Shown: piece by piece, positions 18,115 to 28,290 of the stretch | Layout of the letters: each line of letters opens with the position of its first letter | Position numbering within the stretch: the stretch's first letter is position 1 | Source: Candidatus Sulfotelmatobacter sp. | Lineage (GTDB): Bacteria > Vulcanimicrobiota > Vulcanimicrobiia > Vulcanimicrobiales > Vulcanimicrobiaceae | DNA length: 64,000 bases | Direction of reading: 5' to 3' | Assembly: GCA_035504415.1 (NCBI GenBank) | Contig: DATJRY010000021.1 | Location: forward strand, 388,580 to 452,579 | Translations under genes and position numbers: made by a program | Notes under the pieces: model-generated | What the model saw: the letters and a program-made list of their open reading frames with translations, nothing else | What the model was told of the DNA's origin: nothing | The model's database searches: none

Positions 18115-20820
18115 GTGCCACGAAACAATCCCGAGCAGGCTCGCTTGGAGGCGGCTGCGTTCCGCGACGAGCCCTGGCGGCATTGGGGACCGTACCTGAG
18201 CGCTCGCCAGTGGGGGACCGTCCGCGAGGACTACAGCGCGGACGGCAACGCGTGGGACAGCTTTCCGTTCGAGATGGCGCGGCTGCGCGCGTACCGTTGG
18301 GGTGAGGACGGGATCCTCGGCATCTCCGACCAGCACCAGCGGCTGTGCTTCGCGCCCGCGTTCTGGAACGAGCACGACGAGATCATCAAGGAGCGCCTGT
18401 ACGGGCTCAACGGCCATCAGGGCAATCACGGCGAGGACGTCAAGGAATACTGGTGGCACCTGGACGCCACGCCGACAGCCTCGTACTTGAAAGGCCTCTA
18501 CCGGTACCCGCACCGCGCCTATCCGTATGCGCTGCTGCGCGAGGAGAACGCGCGCCGCGGCCGCGACGCGCGCGAGTACGAGCTGCTCGACACCGGCGTC
18601 CTCGCCGACGACGCGTTCTTCGACATCGTCGTCGAGTACGCCAAACGCGACGTCGAGGACATCTGCATCCGCATCACCGTCACCAACCGCGGTCGCGAGG
18701 CCGCGCCGCTGCACCTGCTGCCGCACGTCTGGTTTCGCAACGAGTGGACCTGGAAGACCGGGACGCCGCGGCCGCAGATCTACGACGTCGTCCCGGCCGG
18801 CAACGTCCTCGCCATCGAGCACGCGACGCTGGGCAAGCGGTGGCTGTTCACCGACGGTGGCGCGCAGGAACACCTGTTCACCGAGAACGAGACCGACTTC
18901 GAGCGCGCCTTCGGCGTGCGCAATCCGGCGCCGTTCGTCAAGAGCGGGATCGACCGCGCCGTGCGCGGCGAAGACTCCACCGCGGTCAACCCGGCCCGCA
19001 CCGGCTCGAAGTGCGCGCTGCACTACCGGTGGATGATCGAGCCCGGCGCCTCGCAGACCGTTCGGCTGCGGCTGACCGACGACCGCGACGGGGACGGGAT
19101 CGATCGCGACTTCGACGCGATCTTCGACCTCCGCGAGCAGGAGGCGGACGAGTTCTACGCCGCCGCGTCGCCGGAGCTGGACGCCGAGGCGTCGCTCGTC
19201 CAACGGCGCGCCTTCGCCGGTCTGATCTGGTCGGAGCAGTTCTACAACTACGTCATCGTCGATTGGCTCGACGGCGACCCGACCCAGCCGACACCGCCGG
19301 CGTCGCGCAAGCACGGCCGCAACGCGGATTGGCGTCACCTCTACAACGACGACGTGCTCTCGATGCCCGACACCTGGGAGTATCCCTGGTACGCGGCCTG
19401 GGACCTCGCCTTCCACGTCATCCCGATCGGGTTGATCGACCCCGCCTACGCGAAGAAGCAGCTCGTCACGCTCACGCGCGAGTGGTACATGCACCCGAAC
19501 GGAGAGCTGCCCGCGTACGAGTGGGCGTTCGACGACGTCAACCCGCCGGTCCATGCGTGGGCCGCGCTGCGTCTGTATCGCATCGAGGCGGCGCGCAACG
19601 GCGGCGTCGGCGACTATCGTTTCCTCGAACGCGTCTTCCAGAAGCTGCTGATGAACTTCACCTGGTGGGTGAATCGCAAGGACGTGGCCGGCCGCAACGT
19701 CTTCCAGGGCGGCTTCCTCGGCCTGGACAACATCGGGCCGTTCGATCGCAGCGCGAAGCTGCCGGACGGCGCGTACCTCGCGCAGAGCGACGGCACCTCG
19801 TGGATGGGCGTCTACGCGCTCAACCTGCTGGCGATCTCGATCGAGCTGGCCAAGGTCGAGAATATCTACGAGGACGTCGCCTCGAAGTTCTTCGCCCACT
19901 TTCTCATCATCGCCGACGCGATGAACTCGCAGCGCGAGGACGAGATGGGGCTGTGGGATCCCGAGGACGAGTTCTACTACGATCAGCTCTACTTGCCGGA
20001 CGGTAGCCGCATCCCGCTCAAGGTGCGCAGCATGGTCGGCGTCATCCCGACCTTCGCGGTCGAGCCGCTCGACTATTCGACGCTCGAGATGCTCCCGCGG
20101 CTGCGCACGCGGATCGAGTGGTACCTGCGGAACCGCCCGGAGCTGACCGAGAGCGTGGCCCGCATGGACGTCGGCGGGTTGCACGAACGGCGCCTGCTCG
20201 CGATCTGCAATCCGGACCGTCTGCGCAGCGTGCTGCGGCGCCTCTTCGACGAAAACGAGTTCCTCTCACCGCACGGGATCCGCTCGCTCTCGCGTTTCCA
20301 TCTCGACCACCCGTTCGTGCTCCGGCTCAGCGGCCGCGAGTTTCGCTGCGACTACGAGCCGGCCGAATCGACCAGCGGGCTCTTCGGCGGCAACTCGAAC
20401 TGGCGCGGTCCGGTGTGGATGCCGACCAACTACTTCTTCATCGAGGCGCTGCAGAAGTTCCACTACTATCTGGGCGACGACTACACGGTCGAGTTCCCAA
20501 CCGGTTCGGGCCGCATGCTCACGCTCTGGGAGTGCTCGCTCGAGCTGGCGCGGCGGCTGCTCGGCCTCTTTCGCTGCGACGAGCACGGTCGGCGCCCGTT
20601 CCTGGGCGCCGACACGCTGGCGCAGACCAGCCCGTACTGGAAAGACCAGATCACGTTCCACGAGTACTTCCACGGCGACACCGGCGAAGGACTCGGTGCC
20701 TCGCACCAGACCGGCTGGACCGCGCTCATCGCGAAGCTCGTCGACCAGCTGGCGCGCTACGCCGACCCCGGGGCGCACCGGCTGCTGGCCGCCGAGTTCG
20801 GCATCGTCCCGCGGATGTAG
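18115..20820 (+). CDS. GH63-family glucosidase
   Basis: A 901-residue protein of the bacterial group related to mannosyl-oligosaccharide glucosidase (GH63), whose members hydrolyse alpha-glucosides or mannosylglycerate-type glycosides. Conserved blocks include WGPYLSARQWGTVREDYS at the N-terminus, GWEY-like DTWEYPWYAAWDLAFH, GLWDPEDEFYYD, NWRGPVWMPTNYF and GLGASHQTGWTALIA at the C-terminus. There is no signal peptide, so it is cytoplasmic. GTG 18115 gives the usual family length but has no clear Shine-Dalgarno. Its divergence from a GH133 gene suggests a shared alpha-glucan role. Confidence 0.88.
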   Translation: MPRNNPEQARLEAAAFRDEPWRHWGPYLSARQWGTVREDYSADGNAWDSFPFEMARLRAYRWGEDGILGISDQHQRLCFAPAFWNEHDEIIKERLYGLNGHQGNHGEDVKEYWWHLDATPTASYLKGLYRYPHRAYPYALLREENARRGRDAREYELLDTGVLADDAFFDIVVEYAKRDVEDICIRITVTNRGREAAPLHLLPHVWFRNEWTWKTGTPRPQIYDVVPAGNVLAIEHATLGKRWLFTDGGAQEHLFTENETDFERAFGVRNPAPFVKSGIDRAVRGEDSTAVNPARTGSKCALHYRWMIEPGASQTVRLRLTDDRDGDGIDRDFDAIFDLREQEADEFYAAASPELDAEASLVQRRAFAGLIWSEQFYNYVIVDWLDGDPTQPTPPASRKHGRNADWRHLYNDDVLSMPDTWEYPWYAAWDLAFHVIPIGLIDPAYAKKQLVTLTREWYMHPNGELPAYEWAFDDVNPPVHAWAALRLYRIEAARNGGVGDYRFLERVFQKLLMNFTWWVNRKDVAGRNVFQGGFLGLDNIGPFDRSAKLPDGAYLAQSDGTSWMGVYALNLLAISIELAKVENIYEDVASKFFAHFLIIADAMNSQREDEMGLWDPEDEFYYDQLYLPDGSRIPLKVRSMVGVIPTFAVEPLDYSTLEMLPRLRTRIEWYLRNRPELTESVARMDVGGLHERRLLAICNPDRLRSVLRRLFDENEFLSPHGIRSLSRFHLDHPFVLRLSGREFRCDYEPAESTSGLFGGNSNWRGPVWMPTNYFFIEALQKFHYYLGDDYTVEFPTGSGRMLTLWECSLELARRLLGLFRCDEHGRRPFLGADTLAQTSPYWKDQITFHEYFHGDTGEGLGASHQTGWTALIAKLVDQLARYADPGAHRLLAAEFGIVPRM

Positions 20821-20845
20821 TCTGCGCGCACGGACGCCGCCGGCG

Positions 20846-22582
20846 CTACGGCGTCAAGAGCAGGGCTTGGGGACCGTTCAGGCCGGAGATCGTCGCGAAC
20901 GGCGACCCGGTGTAGGGCGGTGCGTAGACGGTCACGTTCGCGCGGCCCACGTTGCCGACGATCATGTCGTTCGCGCCGTCGAACGCGAGCGCGACCGGCG
21001 AGTTGACGCCGTTCGTCGTCGTGGCCACCGGCGCTCCGGTGTACGGCGGCGCGAACTCGACGATGGTGTCGCCTTCGTCGCTGGCGACGTACGCGTTCCC
21101 GACGGCGTCGGTCGCCACGGCTTCGTTGCCCGGCAAGCCGGTGCTCATGGTCGTCGGCGGGCCGGTATACGGCGGGGCATATTCGGTCGCGCCCGGGCCG
21201 TTGAAGTCGACGACGAACAGGTCGCCCATCGCGTTGAGCGCCAGCCCGCTCGGCTTCGTCACCCCGTTGGTGATCGTCGTCGGCGTCCCGCTGTACGGCG
21301 GCGTGTAGACGGTCATCGTGTTGTTCCCGTAGTTGGCGACGAACAGCGTGTCGCTGGCGTTGACCGCGACGTAGAAGTCCTGGTCGACCCCGGTGGTGAT
21401 CGTCGTCGGCGCTCCGGTGTACGGGGGCGAGAACTCTTCGACCGAGTTCGCCTTGCTGTTCGCCACGAAGAGGTTGCCCAGCGCGTCGATCGCGAGGCCG
21501 GCGGGCCCGTCCAGGCCGCTGGACATCGTCGCGACCGGCGCCCCGGTCCACGGCGGGGCGTACTCGGTGACCGTGTTGTTCCCATAGTTGGACACGAACA
21601 AGTCCTCGGCCGCGTCCATCGCCAGCGCGTACGGTTCGTCGACGCTGTTCGAGATCGTCGTCGGCGCGCTGGTATAGGACGGCGCGTACGCGAGGACGTC
21701 GTTCGCATCGTAGTTGGCGATGAACAGCGTCTGGATATCGTTCTTCACGGTGAAGTTCGTCGTGCAGACGGCGCCGCTGAGCGAGCACGTGTCGTCGCCG
21801 TACGCGGCGGTCAGCGTGAACGACTCGGTCTGCTGGTTGGTGCCCGGCGGCGTCAGCACGACCGTGTTCGGCGTGCTGGCCGTCGGATTCGTCACGGTGA
21901 AGCCGCTGCCGCTCGCGCTCGCGAGCGTGAAGGTCGGCGAGCCGGCGCCGACGATGACGTTTCCGTCGGCGTCGAGCGCCTCGACCTGCAGTTTCTGCGC
22001 GCTCGTCCCGTAGAGCGTGAAGCCGTCGCTCTGCGTGCCGTGCACCGCCGCCGCGGCGCTGCTGACCTGGAGCGCCGCCGGCACACCGCTCAGGGCGAGG
22101 GCGACCGCGTTCGTCTGTCCTTGAACGACCGTGAAGTCGACCAGCTGCCCCTGAGAGAGTTCGTTGCCGGTCGCGTTCGCGCCGTCGTAGGTGGAGACCG
22201 CGGCGTCATAGGCGCCGGGATCCAGCGCGATCGTGAGCGTGCACTGCGTCGACGCCAGCGTCGAGGTGCACCCCGTGGCCGTCGGCGTGAGCGCGACGGT
22301 TTCGTCGACCACGCTCGTGCCGCCGGGATCGGTCGAGATCGCGAGCGTCATGCTGGCCGTCGCCGGCGAGATGTATTTGGGCGCTCGTCGCTGCGCGGCG
22401 GCGGTGCCGGCCGCCTTGGGGACCGAGATCGTGAACTTCACGGCACCGCGGCCGTGCCCCAGCGGCGTCGATCCTCCCCCGGCGGTCCCCGGCGGGAGCG
22501 CGCCCGCACGGCTTGCACAACTCGACAGAGCGAGCGCAGCGAGGAGCAGTGTGAACCGATGAAACGGCGGAACGCGACGCAC
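20846..22582 (-). CDS. Seven-repeat beta-propeller lipoprotein
   Basis: A 578-residue lipoprotein: RRVPPFHRFTLLLAALALSSC ends in a lipobox Cys. An Ig-like/adhesive N-terminal half (about 40-290) is followed by seven tandem repeats of about 42 residues with the core LFVANYGNN-TVTEYAPPYTGAP-TTIT, an NHL/SMP-30-like propeller. It should be membrane anchored and face outward, probably binding a ligand. I chose GTG 22582 over an upstream GTG because GGAGGAG lies just before it and it starts the signal peptide. No enzyme motif is seen. It lies between GH63 and the flavoenzyme-glycogen operon. Confidence 0.8.
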   Translation of the reverse strand: MRRVPPFHRFTLLLAALALSSCASRAGALPPGTAGGGSTPLGHGRGAVKFTISVPKAAGTAAAQRRAPKYISPATASMTLAISTDPGGTSVVDETVALTPTATGCTSTLASTQCTLTIALDPGAYDAAVSTYDGANATGNELSQGQLVDFTVVQGQTNAVALALSGVPAALQVSSAAAAVHGTQSDGFTLYGTSAQKLQVEALDADGNVIVGAGSPTFTLASASGSGFTVTNPTASTPNTVVLTPPGTNQQTESFTLTAAYGDDTCSLSGAVCTTNFTVKNDIQTLFIANYDANDVLAYAPSYTSAPTTISNSVDEPYALAMDAAEDLFVSNYGNNTVTEYAPPWTGAPVATMSSGLDGPAGLAIDALGNLFVANSKANSVEEFSPPYTGAPTTITTGVDQDFYVAVNASDTLFVANYGNNTMTVYTPPYSGTPTTITNGVTKPSGLALNAMGDLFVVDFNGPGATEYAPPYTGPPTTMSTGLPGNEAVATDAVGNAYVASDEGDTIVEFAPPYTGAPVATTTNGVNSPVALAFDGANDMIVGNVGRANVTVYAPPYTGSPFATISGLNGPQALLLTP

Positions 22583-22694
22583 GGGCTGACTCTCCTCCGG
22601 AAGCGGCTGGCGGATTTCGATCACTGCGCTGCCCGCGTGCGAGCGCCCTCTCGGGAGCGGAGCCGCCTTCGCTCCAGCGAAAGTGCGGCGGGCG

Positions 22695-24041
22695 ATGCGC
22701 TACGATCTCGCGGTCATCGGGTCGGGCCAGGGCGGGAAGCCGCTGGCCCGCGATTTCGCCGAGCGGGGCAAGCGCGTCGTGTTGTTCGAACGCGGTGCGT
22801 TCGGCGGGACCTGCGTGAACGTGGGCTGCACGCCCTCGAAGGCGTTCCTCGCCGCCGCCCACGCCACCGGCCGCGCGCGGCGAACGGGTCCGCTCGGCGT
22901 GCACTGCACGGTCAGCGTCGACCAGAACGCCGTCATGGAGCGCGTGCGCGGCATCATCCACCGCTGGCGTACCGGCTCCGAGACGCGCACGCAGCAGAGC
23001 GGCGTCGAAATCGTTCACGGCGAGGCGTCCTTCGACGCGCCGCACGTCCTGCGCGCGAACGGCATCACCTACGAGGCGGACGTCGTGGTGCTCGACACCG
23101 GCTGTACGGCCGCGATCCCGCCGATCCCGGGTCTGGCCGGCACGCCCTTTCTCACCAACGAGAACTTCTTCGCGCAGCGAACGCTGCCCGAACGGCTGCT
23201 GGTGATCGGTTCGGGCTACATCGGACTCGAGCTGGGCCAAGGCGCCGCGCGGCTGGGCAGCACGGTCACGGTCGTGACGCCGGACGACCGGCTCGTCGCG
23301 CGCGAAGAGTCCGACGTCTGCCACGTCTTGACCGACTCGTTCGTGCGTGACGGAATCGACGTGCTGCTGCAGCGCCACGCGACCCGCGTCGTTCACGACG
23401 GCGCGCGCTTCGAGCTCACCCTCGACGACGGCACGCGCCTGGCCGGCGACGGATTGCTGGTGGCGGTGGGACGAAAGCCGGCGGTGCCCGACGGCGCCGT
23501 CGCGCGAGCCGGCATCGCGCTCGACGAGCGCGGCTTCGTCGCGTGCGACGAGCACCTGCGCACCACCGTCGCCGGGCACTACGCGATGGGCGACGTGGCG
23601 GGACAGCCGCAGTTCACGCACGTCTCGTGGGAAGACTTCCGCCGCCTGCGCGCGATCCTCGGCGGCGACCTCTCTCGCACGCGCGACGATCGCGTCCTCG
23701 GGTACGCGATGTTCACCGAGCCGCAGGTGGGCCGGGTCGGGATGACGGCGGACGAGGCGGAGCGGCGCGGCCTGCCGCACCGGGTCGTCACCTACGAGCT
23801 GGCCGACGACGCGCGAGGCATCGAGTGGAACCTGCCGGACGGCTTCTTTCGCTTGGTGGTCGATCCGGCCACCGACGCCATCCTCGGCGGGACGTTCGTC
23901 GGCTACGAAGCGGGGGAATTGATCCACGTGATCCTCGCCCACATGCAAGCCGGCTCGACCTGGCGCGTGATCGAACAGTCCGTCCACATCCACCCGACGT
24001 TCGCCGAAGGGATCCCCTCGCTGGCGCGGTTGCTGCTGTGA
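22695..24041 (+). CDS. FAD-dependent NAD(P)-disulfide oxidoreductase (MerA/Lpd-like)
   Basis: A 448-residue pyridine nucleotide-disulfide oxidoreductase. The FAD motif is IGSGQGGKPLA, the redox pair is GGTCVNVGCTPSK, the NAD(P) motif is VIGSGYIGLELGQ, the second FAD motif is YAMGDVAG, and the C-terminal interface HIHPTFAEG carries the catalytic His. It lacks the N-terminal HMA domain and C-terminal Cys pair expected of a full mercuric reductase, so the substrate is unclear (disulfide, metal or quinone). Its TGA overlaps the glgB GTG as GTGA, joining it to the glycogen operon. ATG 22695 is used; a GTG at 22683 is possible. Confidence 0.88.
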   Translation: MRYDLAVIGSGQGGKPLARDFAERGKRVVLFERGAFGGTCVNVGCTPSKAFLAAAHATGRARRTGPLGVHCTVSVDQNAVMERVRGIIHRWRTGSETRTQQSGVEIVHGEASFDAPHVLRANGITYEADVVVLDTGCTAAIPPIPGLAGTPFLTNENFFAQRTLPERLLVIGSGYIGLELGQGAARLGSTVTVVTPDDRLVAREESDVCHVLTDSFVRDGIDVLLQRHATRVVHDGARFELTLDDGTRLAGDGLLVAVGRKPAVPDGAVARAGIALDERGFVACDEHLRTTVAGHYAMGDVAGQPQFTHVSWEDFRRLRAILGGDLSRTRDDRVLGYAMFTEPQVGRVGMTADEAERRGLPHRVVTYELADDARGIEWNLPDGFFRLVVDPATDAILGGTFVGYEAGELIHVILAHMQAGSTWRVIEQSVHIHPTFAEGIPSLARLLL

Positions 24042-26209
24042 CCTCGCCCGAGCTGGCCGACGCCCTCGCCGCCGGGAACGAGGGCGATCCGTTCGCGGTC
24101 TTGGGCCCCCATCGGCTCGGCACCGGGACCGTCGTGCGCGCCTTCCTCCCGCGCGCGCGCTCGGTCGACGTCGTCGACGCCGACGGCGAGCTGTTGGCCG
24201 AAGCGATCGCGGTCGGCGGCCACGGCCTGTTCGAAGCGCTGGTGCTCGAGCTGCCCACGGTGTACCGGCTGCGCGTCGAGGACGAACGCGGCGTGCGCAC
24301 GATCGACGATCCGTATCGCTTCCCGCCGCTGCTCGGCGAGCTCGACGCGTGGCTGATCGCGCAAGGAAACCACCTCGAGCTGTACCGCGTGCTCGGCGCG
24401 CACCCCGACACGATCGACGGCGTCGCCGGGACGCGCTTCGCGGTGTGGGCGCCGAACGCGCGGCGCGTGAGCGTCGTCGGCGATTGGAACGCCTGGGACG
24501 GTCGCGTGCACGTCATGCGGCTGCGGCGCGAGTGCGGCGTGTGGGAGCTGTTCATACCCGCCGTCGGCGCGGGCGCGCGCTACAAGTACGAGCTGATCGC
24601 GCCCGACGGCCGCCTCTTGCCGCTCAAGGCCGATCCGGTCGCGTTCCGCAGCGAGCTGCGGCCGCACAACGCCTCGATCGTGGCCGCGCCCTCGACGTTC
24701 GTCTGGGACGACGCGGCGTGGCTCGCCGGCCGGGAAGCGCGCCAGCGCCGCGACGCGCCGATCCAGATCTACGAAGTGCACCTGGGCTCGTGGAAGCGCG
24801 TGCCGCACGAGGGGGACCGGTTTCTCACCTATCGCGAGCTGGCCGATCAGCTGATTCCGTACGTCGCCGATCTCGGTTTCACGCACGTCGAGCTGCTGCC
24901 GATCACCGAGCACCCCTTCGATCTGAGCTGGGGATACCAGACGACGGGCTGGTTCGCGCCGACCAGCCGCTTCGGCGAGCCGGACGACCTGCGCGCGTTC
25001 GTCGACGCGGCGCACCGTGCCGGCTTGGGCGTCATCCTCGATTGGGTGCCCGGTCATTTTCCGACCGACGCGCACGGTCTGGCGCGTTTCGACGGCACCC
25101 CGCTCTACGAACATGCCGACGACCGCGAAGGCTTCCACCGCGAGTGGGGGACCTACGTCTTCAACCTGGGCCGCAACGAGGTGTCGAACTTTCTCATCGC
25201 CTCGGCGCTGTACTGGCTGCGCGAGTTCCACGTCGACGGCTTGCGCGTCGACGCGGTCGCCTCGCTGCTCTACCGCGACTACAGCCGCAACGAGGGCGAG
25301 TGGATCCCCAACCGCTACGGCGGGCGCGAGAACCTCGAGGCGGTCGCGTTCTTGCGGCGCTTCAACACGACCGTCTACGGCGAGGTGCCCGGCATCGCGA
25401 CGTTCGCCGAGGAGTCGACCGCGTGGCCCGGCGTCACCACGCCGGCCCACCTGGGCGGCCTGGGCTTCGGCTACAAGTGGAACATGGGCTGGATGCACGA
25501 CACGCTGGAGTTCATGCAGCGCGATCCGCTCTACCGCGGCCACCACTTGAACGAGATCTCGTTCGGCCTGGTCTACGCGTTCACCGAGAACTTCGTCTTG
25601 CCGCTCTCGCACGATGAGGTCGTGCACGGGAAGCGCTCCATCCTCGGCCGCATGCCGGGCGAGGAGCGCAACCAGTTCGCCAACGTTCGGCTGCTCTACG
25701 GTCTGATGTGGGCGCACCCCGGCAAGAAGCTGCTCTTCGCGGGCGGCGAGTTCGCCCAGTTGGGCGAGTGGCGGGCGCAGGCGTCGCTCGATTGGCACGT
25801 CGTGCACGGCCTGCACCAAGGCGTGCAGCTGCTCGTGCGCGACCTCAACCGCACCGTGCGCGCGCACCCGGCGCTCTACCAGCGCGACGCCGAGCCGAGC
25901 GGCTTCGAATGGCTGACCTACGAGGACGTCCGCAACGGCGTCGTCGCCTGGATTCGCTGGGACGCGGGCCACGAGAGCCACGTCGTGTGCGTCGTGAACA
26001 CCAGCGGCGCTCGCCACGACCGCTACGTGCTGGGCGTGCCGCGCCGCGGCCGCTACCGCGAGCTGCTCAATACCGACGCGGCCGTGTACGGCGGGAGCGA
26101 CGTGGGTAACGGAGGGTTCGTGGATGCGACCGATCGCCCGTCTCACGGACAGTCGAGCTCTGTGACGCTGACCTTGCCGCCGCTCGCGGTGCTCTGGCTG
26201 GCTCCGTGA
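24038..26209 (+). CDS. glgB: 1,4-alpha-glucan branching enzyme
   Basis: A 723-residue GH13 branching enzyme that forms alpha-1,6 branches in glycogen. An N-terminal carbohydrate-binding portion and a CBM48 domain (TRFAVWAPNARRVSVVGDWN) precede the catalytic barrel. The barrel has region I VILDWVPGHF, region II GLRVDAVAS (Asp nucleophile), region III FAEESTAWP (Glu) and region IV LPLSHDEV. The domain order and length match two-domain GlgB proteins. GTG 24038 overlaps the upstream stop (GTGA), and its own stop overlaps the next start the same way. Confidence 0.96.
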   Translation: MTSPELADALAAGNEGDPFAVLGPHRLGTGTVVRAFLPRARSVDVVDADGELLAEAIAVGGHGLFEALVLELPTVYRLRVEDERGVRTIDDPYRFPPLLGELDAWLIAQGNHLELYRVLGAHPDTIDGVAGTRFAVWAPNARRVSVVGDWNAWDGRVHVMRLRRECGVWELFIPAVGAGARYKYELIAPDGRLLPLKADPVAFRSELRPHNASIVAAPSTFVWDDAAWLAGREARQRRDAPIQIYEVHLGSWKRVPHEGDRFLTYRELADQLIPYVADLGFTHVELLPITEHPFDLSWGYQTTGWFAPTSRFGEPDDLRAFVDAAHRAGLGVILDWVPGHFPTDAHGLARFDGTPLYEHADDREGFHREWGTYVFNLGRNEVSNFLIASALYWLREFHVDGLRVDAVASLLYRDYSRNEGEWIPNRYGGRENLEAVAFLRRFNTTVYGEVPGIATFAEESTAWPGVTTPAHLGGLGFGYKWNMGWMHDTLEFMQRDPLYRGHHLNEISFGLVYAFTENFVLPLSHDEVVHGKRSILGRMPGEERNQFANVRLLYGLMWAHPGKKLLFAGGEFAQLGEWRAQASLDWHVVHGLHQGVQLLVRDLNRTVRAHPALYQRDAEPSGFEWLTYEDVRNGVVAWIRWDAGHESHVVCVVNTSGARHDRYVLGVPRRGRYRELLNTDAAVYGGSDVGNGGFVDATDRPSHGQSSSVTLTLPPLAVLWLAP

Positions 26210-28290
26210 CGTCCAGCGGACGCCGCCGCGTCGGCCCGGGACTCCCATTTCCGCTCGGCGCGACCTGGTACGGCACCGGCGTCAACTTCGCGCTCTTCAG
26301 CGCCAACGCCGAGAAGGTCGAGCTGTGCTTGTTCGACGAGCGCGGGCGGCGTGAGCTCGAACGGATCGTGCTGCCCGAATACACCGACGAGGTCTGGCAC
26401 GGCTATCTGCCCGACCTGCGGCCGGGCACGCTCTACGGCTACCGGGTCTACGGCCCGTACGATCCCGCGCGCGGACACCGCTTCAACCACCACAAGCTGC
26501 TGCTCGATCCGTACGCGAAGGCGCTGGTCGGCCAGCTGCGCTGGAGCGACGCGCACTACGGCTACCGCATCGGCTCGCAGCGCGGGGACCTCTCGTTCGA
26601 CCGGCGCGACAACGCCAGCGGGATGCCCAAGTGCGCGGTCGTCGACACCGCCTTCACCTGGGTGGGCGACAAACGGCCGTTCGTGCCGTGGATGCAGACC
26701 GTGTTCTACGAGCTGCACACGCGCGGCTTCACGATGCAGCATCCCGAGGTGCCGCCGGCGCTGCGCGGCACCTTCGCCGGCCTCGCCGCGCCGGCGGTCG
26801 TCTCGTACTTGCAAGACCTGGGCGTGACGACCGTCGAGCTGCTGCCGGTACACGCCTTCATCGACGACCGGCGCTTGGTCGAACAGAAGCTGCGCAACTA
26901 CTGGGGCTACAACTCGATCGGCTTCTTCGCGCCCGAGCCGCGCTATCTGCAAGGCGGCGATCCGAACGAGTTCAAGATGCTGGTCAAGCACCTGCACGAG
27001 GCCGGCATCGAAGTCGTGCTGGACGTCGTCTACAACCACACCGCCGAGGGCAACGAGCTGGGCCCGACGCTTTCGTTCAAGGGCATCGACAACGCGTCGT
27101 ATTACCGGCTGGCCGAGGACAAGCGCTACTACGAGGACGTGACGGGCACCGGCAACACGCTCGACCTGCGCCATCCGCGCGTGCTGCAGATGGTGCTCGA
27201 CTCGCTGCGCTATTGGGTCGAGGAGATGCACGTCGACGGCTTCCGCTTCGACCTCGCGCCGGCGCTGGCGCGCGAGCACGCCGGCTACGCGCGCGACGCC
27301 GCGTTCTTCAAGACCATCGCGCAAGACCCGGTCCTCTCGCGGGTCAAGCTCGTCGCCGAACCGTGGGACGTCGGCATGGGCGGCTACCAGCTGGGTAATT
27401 TCCCGCCGGGCTGGTCGGAGTGGAACGGCAAGTACCGCGATACCGTGCGGCGATTCTGGAAGGGCGACCTGGGCGTGCTGCCCGAGCTGGCCTCGCGGGT
27501 CGCCGGCTCGGCCGACCTCTTCGAGCATCAGGGGCGCCGGCCGCGCGCGGGGATCAACTTCGTCACCGTGCACGACGGCTTCACGCTGACCGACCTGGTG
27601 TCGTACGACCACAAGCACAACGAGGCGAACCACGAGGGCAACCGCGACGGCACCGACGACAACCAGAGCTGGAACTGCGGGGTCGAGGGGCCGACCGACG
27701 ATCCGGCGATCGTCAGCCTGCGCGAGCGCCAGAAGCGCAACCTGCTGACGACGCTGCTGCTCTCGCTGGGCGTTCCGCTGCTGCTGGCGGGCGACGAGTT
27801 CGGGCGCACGCAGCGCGGGAACAACAACGCATATTGCCAGGACAACGAGATCTCGTGGATCGACTGGAACGCGCGCGGGCCGCACGATCTGGCGCTGGCC
27901 GACTTCGTCAAGACCCTGTTGCGGCTGCGCAGCCAGCACCCCGCCTTCCGGCGCGACGCGTTCTTCCGCGGCGAGGCCGTCGACGCGAGCGGCCGCAAGG
28001 ACATCGCCTGGATGAAGCCCGACGGCCTCGAGATGACCGCCGATGATTGGACGCCGGAGCGGCGCACGATCGGCTTGTATTTCGGCGCGCGCCCGATGCT
28101 CTTCGTCGCCATGAACGCCTCGCCCGACGACCTGCGCTTCGCGCTGCCCGACGCGACCCGCGTGTCGTGGTCGCTGGTGCTCGACACCGCGATCGAGGGC
28201 GGCACGCCGCGCGACGTCCCCGGCGACGGCGTCGAGTCCTACGCGATGATCGGCCGCTCGCTGGCGGTGTTCGCCGGCACGGCGCGATGA
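26206..28290 (+). CDS. glgX: Glycogen debranching enzyme, isoamylase type
   Basis: A 694-residue GH13 enzyme that hydrolyses alpha-1,6 branch points. A CBM48 domain at the N-terminus (PFPLGATWYGTGVNFALFSA) is followed by catalytic regions VVLDVVYNHTAEG, GFRFDLAPAL (Asp nucleophile), LVAEPWDVG (Glu) and FVTVHDGFTL. The DRNGWNC-like block and the YWGYNSIGFFAPEPRY stretch are GlgX/isoamylase hallmarks. It overlaps glgB (GTGA) and malQ (ATGA). With the GH133 enzyme at 16111 the cell has two different debranching routes. Confidence 0.95.
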   Translation: MTSSGRRRVGPGLPFPLGATWYGTGVNFALFSANAEKVELCLFDERGRRELERIVLPEYTDEVWHGYLPDLRPGTLYGYRVYGPYDPARGHRFNHHKLLLDPYAKALVGQLRWSDAHYGYRIGSQRGDLSFDRRDNASGMPKCAVVDTAFTWVGDKRPFVPWMQTVFYELHTRGFTMQHPEVPPALRGTFAGLAAPAVVSYLQDLGVTTVELLPVHAFIDDRRLVEQKLRNYWGYNSIGFFAPEPRYLQGGDPNEFKMLVKHLHEAGIEVVLDVVYNHTAEGNELGPTLSFKGIDNASYYRLAEDKRYYEDVTGTGNTLDLRHPRVLQMVLDSLRYWVEEMHVDGFRFDLAPALAREHAGYARDAAFFKTIAQDPVLSRVKLVAEPWDVGMGGYQLGNFPPGWSEWNGKYRDTVRRFWKGDLGVLPELASRVAGSADLFEHQGRRPRAGINFVTVHDGFTLTDLVSYDHKHNEANHEGNRDGTDDNQSWNCGVEGPTDDPAIVSLRERQKRNLLTTLLLSLGVPLLLAGDEFGRTQRGNNNAYCQDNEISWIDWNARGPHDLALADFVKTLLRLRSQHPAFRRDAFFRGEAVDASGRKDIAWMKPDGLEMTADDWTPERRTIGLYFGARPMLFVAMNASPDDLRFALPDATRVSWSLVLDTAIEGGTPRDVPGDGVESYAMIGRSLAVFAGTAR

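Noticed and set aside
22683..24041. Mercuric reductase assignment
   Set aside because: The redox Cys pair is present but the N-terminal HMA domain, the C-terminal Cys pair and any mer genes are missing.
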